A DNA stretch of 64,000 nucleotides from positions 2,297,365 to 2,361,364 of the forward strand of contig ML662445.1 in the NCBI GenBank assembly GCA_007570785.1, read 5' to 3'. The notes under the pieces are model-generated. The model did not search any database, was not told where the DNA came from, and worked only from the letters and a program-made list of their open reading frames with translations. The position numbers were made by a program, and so were the translations under genes. Source of the DNA: Antilocapra americana (Eukaryota > Chordata > Mammalia > Artiodactyla > Antilocapridae). Shown one piece after another: positions 33,101-64,000 of the stretch; positions within the stretch are counted from its first letter, which is position 1, and every line of letters starts with the position of its first letter.

Positions 33101-33830
33101 ACGGATCTGGGGCACCGGGCAGCCCACAGCAGGATATGTTTCTCCTGCAATGACAAAGTCTTCCTAGACTCCCCAGTTGGCAAGAGTTTAATTACACTGC
33201 AGAGCCGAGGAGAAGGGGGTGCTGCTCCAGGGTGAAGAGGCGGCCGAGCCGGAGAGCTGGGTGCCAGGCACGAGCCTGCACTGGGTCTGCCACATGGAGG
33301 TCTTAGTCTTCACACTTTGAACAACGTTGGAAAGCCGTCTCTGGGGAAGAGTTTAGGAGGACTTCTCTATCCTACTCTTGCAACTTCACTGCAAGTTTGA
33401 AACCGCTTCAAAGGGTTTGCACAAAAAGCCTCAAGAGTTCAGATTACTAAACTTGAGAAAGATAATTCAAAGCAAGCCTAGAAAAAGGTTTGTATGGTGG
33501 GGAGTATCTTGTGGAAGAGGGCCAGCTGCTGTCCCTCCTTCTCCAGGACGAGGGAGGAGCTGGCTGAGGGCACTCTTAAGAGCTGTTTTGTGTTAATTTA
33601 TAAGAATTTCTTCCCCTGAAGCTGGTTACCAGGGTAACCTACAACTACTTTGTTCTGATGCTAAAATAGTGGCATAGAACCATCTCTCTTGCTTGAGTCA
33701 GGATTTAAAAATCAGGGAACTATCTGTACATTGGCAGAAAGGAGAGTGTGGGGCTGTGAGGGTGGGCATAGAAACTGCCGTTTCTCCATTTTTCCTTAGA
33801 GACCAAAGGGATTTAACACTTTCAAGATAC

Positions 33831-34040
33831 TTGTTGTTTTAGTCACTCAGTTGTGTCTGACTCTTTGTGACCTCATGGACTGTAGCCCATCAGGCCCCTC
33901 TGTACATGCGATTTCCAAGGCAAGAATACTGGAGTGGGTTGCTATTTCCTTCTAGAGGGCATCTTCCTGGCCCAGGGATTGAACTCATGTCTCTTGTTTT
34001 TCAGGCAGATTCTTTACCACTTAGCCATCTGAGAAGCTCC
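33831..34040 (-). repeat. Bov-tA SINE
   Basis: Antisense copy: TTAGTCACTCAGTTGTGTCT to CTTAGCCATCTGAGAAGC. Confidence 0.85.
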
Positions 34041-34145
34041 TTTAAAGTTACATGACAATAAAATCTCCTCAGTGATAGAAATAACATTATGGGCGATACA
34101 GAATAAATTAATCATTGGCATTTGTAAAAAATACTTCTATTCATA

Positions 34146-34550
34146 TGGTGGTGGTTTAGCTAAGTCATGTCCAAATCTTTGTGATCCCATGGCCTGCAGC
34201 ACGCCAGGCTTCCCTGTCCTTCATTATCTCCCAGAGTTTGCTCAAACTCATGTCCATTGAGTCAGTGATGCCATCCAACCATCTCAACATCTGTCGTCCC
34301 CTTCTCCTCCTGCCCTCAATCTTTCCCAGCATCATGGTCTTTCCCAATGATTCGGCTCTTTGCATCAGGTGGCCAAAGTACTGGAGCTTCAGCATCAGTC
34401 CTTCCAGTGAATATTCAGGGTTGATTTCCTTAAAGATTGACTGGTTTGATCTCCTTGATGTCCAAGAGACTCTCAAGTCTTCTCTAGCACCACAATTTTA
34501 AAGCATCGATTCTAAGGTGCTCATTCTTCTTTATGGTCCAACTCTCATGT
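34146..34550 (-). mobile_element. BovB LINE 3' fragment
   Basis: The - strand translation includes [20 protein letters not shown] and [20 protein letters not shown] from the BovB ORF end. 5'-truncated and inactive. Confidence 0.85.
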
Positions 34551-35432
34551 TTCCCAGGTCTGCCCATGCACAAAATGGATTGTAAACTCACACCCTTAAC
34601 TGTGTTTAAATGTCAACAATCTTACGTCATCAGAAAGCCAAACATTCTAGAAACACTCAGCTGGGCCAGTTTAAGTAGCTGAGGCGATCCATGGTAGAGG
34701 CAGCAGCTGAGCCATGATCTGGTAATTTCTAGAGAACAGCCCCCTCTCCCCACCTGCTGTACTTTAAACACCGAAAGAACAATATTCCTCCTACAGACAA
34801 GGAGGAAGAACAGCAGATTCCTTACCATTCTCTCTGAGCAAAGCCCAGGAGAAAGTAAAAACCACTTCAGCTATTTCAGTCAGAAAAATTGCATGAAGTG
34901 CCCACTCTGTTCTAGGAATAAGATGAACAAAGAAAAAAGTTATTTTCAATTCACTACTTTTAACAGAACAATGGCTACAAACTATGAATTTCTGAAGGTT
35001 TGGAGATGCATCTTTAAAAGAGACCAGATGCTATAATATCAACTAACTCCATCAGTATTTCTGGGAAAACCCAATGTCCTACATGTCTACATGAATAGAG
35101 AAGTTGATATTACGATTGATTTTCATTCAAGTCACCTTCAAATACCTTACTAACAAGGGAAAAAGTGGAAAATACCCTCAAGGATGAGAATCAAGATGTC
35201 CTCAGACTGTTTGAGCCCCATGGATCTGAATTCATTGCAAATTCAGCATCGCATTTTGTTAACCCTTGCTGAAAATGTTACCTAGAGAAAACATTTACCT
35301 TTAAATGCTTATGACTCACCCCAAACCCAAATAAGTAAATACATAGGAGTTTTAAGATAATACAAAATTAACTTTATTATTCTTAAAGCCAGCACAGTGA
35401 CTTTTGGAATAACTATGCATTCCTAACACAAA

Positions 35433-35700
35433 CGGAGAGGGCAATCGCACCTCACTCTAGTACTCTTGCCTGGAAAACCTCATGGACGGAGGAGCCTGGT
35501 GGGCTGCAGTCCATGGCATCGCTATGAGTAGGACACGACTGAGCGACTTCACTTTTTCACTTTCATGCATTGGAGAAGGAAATGGCAACCCACTCCAGTG
35601 TTCTTGCCTGGAGAATCCCAGGGACGGGGGAGCCTGGTGGGCTGCCGTCCCTGGGGTCGCACAGAGTTGGACACAATTGAAGTGACTTAGCAGCAGCAGC
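35433..35700 (+). repeat. BovA2-type dimeric SINE
   Basis: Two successive Bov-A units on the + strand, joined by the linker CACTTTCATGCATTGGAGAAGG. It ends in a (CAG)4 run. Confidence 0.85.
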
Positions 35701-36580
35701 GTCCTAACACAAAATTGTATTAAATAAATGTCACCCAATGCAGAAATAGATCATGGGACAATTTTGAAGATTGAAAAAAAGGACTCTCCTGTAAATCAAA
35801 AGCAATTAACTTTAAAAATGTTCCTTAGTGGTGAATCAAGAATGAATCACTGTCATTTTAGAAATTTGCCAAATGGATTATAAACCTTGATTTAACACAA
35901 AAGCCTCCATGCTGTGAAGCATTGCACATAATAAAGGTTAAATAGAATCTTTCATGATCACTGCCTATTTTTCCTGTCACTTACTCTTTATTTTTTCATG
36001 CTTAAGTATTTTATTAGTCCTCCATACAAAAATCTGCCGCATCCCTCTATGTAAGTGGGGCAGTGGGTATGAAGGTAACGGGGACTGAGACAGGGGGTGA
36101 GCTTAGATGGGACAAAGGTGACGGGTTTAGGGGCCTCATCCAGAAAAGTCTCCAGGAGGCTGAGGCAGGGCTCTCGTTTCACCAAGGTGTTCGCCTCCAC
36201 CGTTATAAACAATGAGCTGGTTTAAAAGCGCTGCTTTTCAGAAGTATTAGGTGGAGACATAGAGGCTCCAAATGTGTACCAAGGCACTTCTGAAATTCTT
36301 TTCTAAAAACTCCAAAATGCCTACATTACATAAATAGAGATTAGGTGGCAAAAAGAGTTGTCTAAAAGTATCAGGTGTGTAATTTCCTCTTTGCCTCACT
36401 GTATACAACAGATCTTAGAAAAAGAACAAATTAGCAACAGTTGGATTAACTGTGGGTGGGGGAGGCAGGGAAGAGAGGGCACAATATTGACTTTGAAATA
36501 ATCATCTGAAAAAACTATGTAAAAAGCAGGTACAAGATATTGCTAAAAATAACCGGAAGGCAGCTCTGTATGTATCTTAT

Positions 36581-36803
36581 GCACGCATGTGTGCCCAGTC
36601 ACTCCAGCTGTGTCCGACTCTCTGCAACCCCATGGACTGCAGCCCGCCAGGCTCCTGTCCATGGGATTGTCCAGGCAAGAACGCTGGAGTGGTTGCCACG
36701 TCCTCCTCCAGGGGCCCTTCCCGACCTAGGGACAGACCCTGTGTCTCCCCCATCTTCTGAATTGGCAGACGGATTCCTCATCACCGAGCCATGGGGGAAG
36801 CCC
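36581..36803 (-). repeat. Bov-tA SINE
   Basis: Antisense copy: GTGTGCCCAGTCACTCCAGC to GAGCCATGGGGGAAGCCCC. Confidence 0.85.
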
Positions 36804-37154
36804 CGTCTTATACATTTTCTTAAGATCATGTTATTTACATAAATTGAAGTGATGATCTTCTAAAAAATGTGTATCTTTGTGAGTCATGAATGTCTTCTGC
36901 AAAGAGGAAAATCCACAGAAAGAAGAGAAGCCCATCTCCCTTGTAGAATCTCACCCTGTACGACTGTGTGCCCCGCTGCCCATGAATACTGGCGTGACTG
37001 CAAAACCCAAGCTCACATTTCCTTACAAACAGTTACGGGCGGGGTACAAAGCACTGCTGTAGAGACACTCGCTGGTTAAACGCTGAGATCGGATGAAATG
37101 GAAACCCGAGGAAGACAGGAACTGTCTAGGCTGTGTTTGTCTCGTTCCGTCGGT

Positions 37155-37248
37155 GACTCACCGTCAGAGCTTGAGGAGCTCCTTTCCGCTGGACTGACAG
37201 CGACTCACCGTCAGAGCTTGAGGAGCTCCTTTCCGCTGGACTGACAGC
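37155..37248 (+). repeat. Perfect 47-bp tandem duplication
   Basis: Copy 1 is 37155-37201 and copy 2 is 37202-37248. Both start GACTCACCGTCAGAGCTTG and end GGACTGACAGC, with no mismatch seen between them. Confidence 0.9.
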
Positions 37249-37442
37249 CCAAGCTCCCTTCGTGCCGGATTCTCTGATCACAGGCCTGTCCAGGCAGCCA
37301 AGTCCTTGAGGGGCCAAGGGGAACTTGTGGGGAGGGGCGCTGGAGTGTCCGTCCCTGGAAAAGTTGCTCCGTTTCCACCTGCTGCCCTTTGAGCAGACGT
37401 GCCCACCTGTGCAGCAGGCATCGATGGGGCTCCACCCACACC

Positions 37443-37622
37443 CAGGTGGCTCAGGCGGGGAAAGAGTCCGCCCACCACATGGGAGACCTGGCTCCGACCC
37501 CTGGGTCAGGAAGACCCCCTGGAGGAGGGCACGGCAGCCGTCTGCAGTATTCCTGCTAGAGAACTCCACGGAGAGGCGACAGTCCATTCGGTCGCGAAGG
37601 GTTGGACACCACTGAGCGCTAA
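37443..37622 (+). repeat. Diverged Bov-tA SINE
   Basis: Contains GGTGGCTCAGGCGGGGAAAG, CCCCCTGGAGGAGGGCACGG and GTTGGACACCACTGAGCGCT. More diverged than the other copies here. Confidence 0.75.
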
Positions 37623-38088
37623 CCCTTCCTCTCTCCACACCCTCTAGCTCCCTCACTGCCAGCGCCCAGGAACTACGCCCAGCTCCCAGGGCAGCATCCG
37701 AGGGAAGGGGACTCCTGCAGTGGCCCAGAGCCGTCCAGCTTCTTCACCACAGGATATGGCTACAGGCGGTCTCGGCCTTTCTACAGGCACCTAAGTGACC
37801 GGGGTGGCGCTCCTTATGGTCAACGGTGGAAGCAACGGAGGCGCCTGCGGCGAACACAGACGGCCGGCAGGCCCTCGAAGCACAGCCTGACTTTAGGTTG
37901 GAAGCTCTTCACGTGGACCTCACGAGGCTGGCGCTTGTTTTGTGTGCTGCACAGAGGTGCAGGAAAACACCATGGAAGTTCTTCTCTGTGAAAACAGACC
38001 TGAACTTGAAATGAATGCGTGTGCCAAACTACTTTACAGTAAATATTTTAAAAGAAAAAAATTAATCACATTTCCTAACTTCATTTTT

Positions 38089-38098
38089 TTTATTTATT
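38089..38098 (-). terminator. ZNF236: ZNF236 distal polyadenylation signal (two overlapping AATAAA)
   Basis: On the - strand this reads AATAAATAAA. Cleavage is expected about 15-25 bases further along, near 38068. The following bases in the sense direction are AT-rich with few GT-rich stretches, so the exact site is uncertain. Confidence 0.5.
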
Positions 38099-39230
38099 GT
38101 TATTCCAAAGCAGATATGCTATGATAGATATTTTTTAAAAATACAATTATCTATCCTCAAAACCCTGGTTATGCAGGAGACTAGAAATCTCTTGTCAGAA
38201 GACTTTTTTTTATCAACCGGTAAAGTATAAAGATCAACTTGTACTCCACTCCACCAAAAGTTCAAGTGAAATTATGTCTTTACAAAACCTTATTTTTCAA
38301 GGAATGTTTTGCAAAGAAGCAGCTTTTATAATTAGGAAGTAAATAAAAATAATACATTAATGTCTTGTGTTTGCCTGATATTAAACTGAAAAGACTCACA
38401 AAATGGATTACTGATAAATTTTTTTTTTCTTTAACCAAAATAAAAGTAGGCTTTAGATTCACCTGGTAAGGCCTTACTTAAACAGGCTGTGCACCAATAC
38501 AATTCACTGAACTATGCTTTCTATACAATTAGGAATTAAACAAACCCCTTGCAGAGACTGACCTGAGATGACATTTAATGCTAAAACCAAAATAAATAAC
38601 CTAGCAAGAACAAAATTTTTAAAATTTCAATAATTTCAACTTTGGAGATATTTGTTCATCAAAATTAATCAATATTTCTAAAATATTTTAATACAAATTA
38701 TAAAAGAAAAGTGCATTAAAAGCAGAACCTTTAAAACTCTGGCACAATTACAGTTATTCTGAATATATGGACTCCAGCCAGGTACACACACTGACATTCA
38801 AGAAAAACCTCAGGATACAGAAGTCCAGTATCACAAGTCAAATAAGGCTTTTTTTTTTTCTTTAAAAAAATATACAATACACAAAGCAGTTTAAAAAAAA
38901 AAGTAATATTATTTAACAGTTTCAGACTTAAATATTTTCACATAACAAAAGTTTTTATATCACCATCGATACTACTTACATACATATGCCAAAAGTGTGA
39001 ACAACAAAAAATCAAAAGATGCCCCTTCAAAAATAACAGTGAAATGTCTCTTTCTTCAGGAATCTGAAATGAGCTTCTCTCTTAATATACAAAGTCCATA
39101 CAATATTTATAATAAAACTGCTCTCTTCTGAAACCAGTGAGGCAATGAGAAAAAATAAAGGCAATTATTCTTAGGAAAAACAAACACAAAAAGCAACGCC
39201 AGCTTTGTGCCACAATGACGAGGATGTCTG

Positions 39231-39236
39231 TTTATT
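39231..39236 (-). terminator. ZNF236: Possible proximal polyadenylation signal of ZNF236
   Basis: AATAAA on the - strand within the 3' UTR, in tgttaataaacagacat. The sense-strand bases after it (ctcgtcattgtggcacaaagctggcg) have modest GT content. It is a candidate for a shorter 3' UTR form. Confidence 0.35.
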
Positions 39237-40402
39237 AACAAAATGAATGCAATACTGATCTGAAGTGCTCTCTGGAGGTAAAAATGCTGTCGCTCTCTCT
39301 GTAACAGGGACTAGTGCTTATTTACAAAATATACCGTTCAGCCACACAGAGGCCCATATATCTGCATATGTACATACGTATTTATATATAGAACATATAA
39401 ATAATTTCGAAGGAGAGAGTCACATGGAGTAAGAGGTTTCTGTCTTTGGAATGCCGTGGGATCGACGCGCGCTCTGCCCCAGCGAGGGCAGGATTTGGTT
39501 GGTTTGGGGCATGTTCAACGTGGCACCATTGATGATACTAAAGGATTCCCTGAAATAAAAAATACATCTGCTTATGGAGGAAGAGAAAGCCACAGGGCTC
39601 GGACAGGCTCCTACCTCAGGGCACAGACACGCGTGGGGCGCTGAGGCGCCGGTGCTGCAGTCTTCGGGCTGCAGCGCCCGCCGTGTGCTTTCTGCTGCCT
39701 GGCCGGGCCTGACGGGGACTTGGGCGCGTGTGCGGCCGCCGCCAGCGGGGACAGTCGCGTCCTCCCTCTGGGCCAGGCTGACTCCGTCCTCACGTCCACG
39801 CCCCAGGTGCCGCATTCTCCTAACTAACGGGGAGCTATCTGTCGTGGAGAGAAGTGGTCCAGCCATCTCTCAGTGTCCCAGTACACTAACGTACGGCAGG
39901 CTTAAAAAACAAAAAAAGAGTACGTTTCTACAGATCTCAAAACACACACAGAAAAAAATGGAAAAACCTTCCCTGTGTGTCGTAGCATTTCCTCTGAACC
40001 TCACGCACCTAGCTTATATTTGTTTCATGAGCTATGCTTTTTGTCATGGGAAGCACGAAGGAAAAGAAAAGCCTCTGCCTTCCCACACACCGACATCTGT
40101 CTTGCTGATCACGCAACGATGCTAAGATCCGGCTGGTGTCTCGCGGGCTGCACGGGCCACGGGGCGAGTGAGGCTGCTGACGTGGGCCCTGAGTTGAGTG
40201 GTTTGCAGACACGGGAACGCCATGCTTCCACTTTGCCCAGCTTCTTCCTGGAAGTCGCTGTAAGTCAGTGATTCTTTAGACCATTTTATAGCTAAAAAAC
40301 TACTGTGGTGACATTTATAACACTTGAGGCTTCACAACCAAAATCTCAAGTGCTCTGTTCTCCTCCACACTTGGCTCTGGGACGTTCTCGGGGCGGCGCC
40401 CA

Positions 40403-62322
<21,920 letters not shown>

Positions 62323-64000
62323 CTAAACAACACACGGGACAAAGGACCAGTTCCTCAGGGACACCAAGTCACAGCAGACCCACCGAAAACGAACAGGTTC
62401 CTTAAATGTAGAAGGTTAGAATCTGCAGCTCAATAAAGCTATCTCTGGGATGGAAAAGGGTTTTTTCCCACCACTGCCTATGGAGAAGGGGGCCGTGGTC
62501 CTTGGTAAAGGAGTGACAGAGGGAAGGCGGTGTCCTGGCAGAGGGATCACTGATGGGGAGCACGCTGCCGCCACGGTCCCCCACCCCTGTGGCCAGGCCA
62601 GAGGTGAGTTCTGAGGTGAGTTCTGAGACAGTTAGCATCCATGTGAGTTATCACGTTCACACTCACAGACGTGCATTCGTCAGTATGGCACAAAGGGAGT
62701 TAGCCTAAGAAAACATGCAGCCCAAACGGAGAGACCGAACTGATAATCAGCAAACAGCTCTCAATTAAAAAGACCGAAAGAAAAAAAAAAAACTTAAAGC
62801 ATGTGTTTAAGTATTCTCTCAGTGGAATGTAAGGACATATTTACATTCATTAAAAATAGGAATAAGCTGCTGTTAAAATGTCACTGAGAAGGAAAAAAGC
62901 TTTGGCTGGGGGAGGGAAGGGATGTCATTACTGCACCGATGACTAAAAAATGTTTAAAAAAACAAGCAAAACATTAAATAGCAAAGTGGACAGAGCCAGA
63001 GGAGCGAGCTGCAAACCAGCTCAAGGTCCTCCCACTGCGCCCCTCGGGCAGCACATCCACTCCCCAGACACCAGGCGCCAGTGGTGTGAGACGCACAGCG
63101 CAGACGGCAGCCCAGGCCCAGGCCACCGTGTGACACAGCACAACTCATGGCGTGTGTGGAACAATGTCAGTTAAAAGGTTAAAACGCTGTGTACTGGTGT
63201 CACGAGTCAACGTGTCAAAATACATGCACGGTGAATACTGTGCAACATACACATTCTTATCACTGTAATTTCACTCGTAAAACTTGCTCAAAAGAAATCA
63301 TCTGGTAAGAACAAAAAGTATAAGCACGAAATAACACTCTTAGGATTACTACACTCGGTATGCTGCTGCTGCTGCTAAGTCGCTGCAGTCGTGTCCGACT
63401 CTGCAACCCCATAGACGGCAACCCACTAGGCTGCCCCATCCCTGGGATTCTCCAGGCAAGAACACTGGAGTGGGTCGCCATTGCCTTCTCCAATACGTGA
63501 AAGTGAGATCGCCAAGTCGTGTCTGACTCTTCACAACTCCATGGGCTGCAGCCTACCAGGCTCCTCCATCCATGGGATTTTCTAGGCAAGAGCACTGGAG
63601 TGGGGTGCCACTGCCTTCTCCACACTCAGTATGGGAACTGGGTAAATCCTCGTCTAATGTTGAGTGAGCTACACACGGCGTCTTGAGTCCCTCAGGCTGA
63701 GAGCACACACGTGGTGGGCGGTGTCACGGGTGAGCACTCTCCCTGCCACACGGAAACCCTGGGCACTTGCTGCGCATCCCTAACAGACACTCGTGTCATG
63801 AACCACAATGGAACCGGTGCAGCTGTGTGAGCTGGTGCAGATCTGCGCTCAGCAGTGACCAGGGTGTCTGCAGTGCACATCAGTGGAGGGAAGATAAAGT
63901 GGGCTGCAGCAATGCCTGGCATGGGACTCCCTCCGGGTTAAGGAGTTAAGACCCAGCTACAAGTGTGTGCCTGCACAGAAGGGAGACTGCCGTGTGGGGT
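62323..64000 (-). other. ZNF236: ZNF236 intron upstream of w1 (to window edge)
   Basis: Contains a BovA2 dimer SINE on the - strand (63361-63622). No further exon was found before the window ends. Confidence 0.7.
63361..63622 (-). repeat. BovA2-type dimeric SINE
   Basis: Antisense dimer that starts in a (TGC)5 run, with the two units joined at CCTTCTCCAATACGTGAAAG. Confidence 0.85.

Larger units (their letters stand above)
32006..38067. other. Intergenic spacer between the 3' ends of MBP and ZNF236
   Basis: About 6 kb between the two predicted cleavage sites. It holds five Bov-tA/BovA SINEs, one antisense BovB fragment, an old unclassified repeat (about 32815-33100) and a perfect 47-bp tandem duplication (37155-37248). 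No supported gene was found. Confidence 0.7.
38068..40402 (-). other. ZNF236: ZNF236 3' untranslated region
   Basis: AT-rich sequence between the stop codon and a pair of AATAAA signals at 38089-38098. It lacks recognisable SINEs or LINEs over 2.3 kb, in contrast to the flanking DNA, which fits a retained UTR. The end is inferred. A proximal AATAAA (39231-39236) could give a shorter form of about 1.2 kb. Confidence 0.65.

Noticed and set aside
39420..39551. A possible alternative last exon of ZNF236 on the - strand (frame with SFSIINGATLNMPQ, after tattttttatttcag)
   Set aside because: Splicing from w12 (phase 1) into this acceptor gives a different frame that stops after about 11 residues. 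The open frame needs a phase that no upstream exon supplies, and w13 already gives a good C-terminus. It is treated as 3' UTR.

Overview
This window is mammalian nuclear DNA from a ruminant. The lineage call rests on the interspersed repeats: many tRNA-Glu-related Bov-tA/BovA2 SINEs, several truncated BovB (RTE-type) LINE pieces and an L1_BT-like 3' tail. Coding sequence is sparse and split by introns with GT/AG borders. I cannot separate cattle from buffalo, yak, sheep or goat; one MBP residue differs from the bovine protein as I remember it.

Two genes face each other tail to tail. The + strand (1 to about 32,005) carries the 3' part of MBP (myelin basic protein): six coding exons at 5750-5827, 20781-20888, 21890-21925, 22271-22303, 25989-26108 and 30642-30686, all in phase 0, then a 1.3 kb 3' UTR with an AATAAA at 31980. 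The first classic MBP exon and all golli exons lie upstream of the window. The - strand (64000 down to about 38,070) carries the 3' part of ZNF236, a large C2H2 zinc-finger protein: thirteen exons from 62322 to 40403 whose phases join into one 806-residue C-terminal stretch with nine zinc fingers, then a 2.3 kb AT-rich 3' UTR. About 6 kb of repeat-rich spacer (32,006-38,067) separates the two gene ends.

The rest is intron and spacer. It holds SINEs, antisense BovB and L1 fragments, one solo-LTR-like element just upstream of the last MBP exon, MIR relics and several tandem arrays. Three arrays stand out in ZNF236 introns: about 1 kb of ACAC/GGACA repeat ending about 45 bases before a 3' splice site, ten 40-bp units that each carry a 5'-splice-site consensus on the transcribed sense, and twelve exact-length 30-bp units. 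The linker between the two ZNF236 finger clusters contains a recurring T-L-T-I motif that looks like a degenerate protein repeat.

The two genes have no evident functional link beyond adjacency; MBP compacts myelin membrane and ZNF236 is a presumed nuclear DNA-binding protein. I found no novel multi-gene system. The items worth checking are splice-related repeat arrays, a GC-rich block inside the MBP 3' UTR, a perfect 28-bp foldback and the ZNF236 linker repeats.
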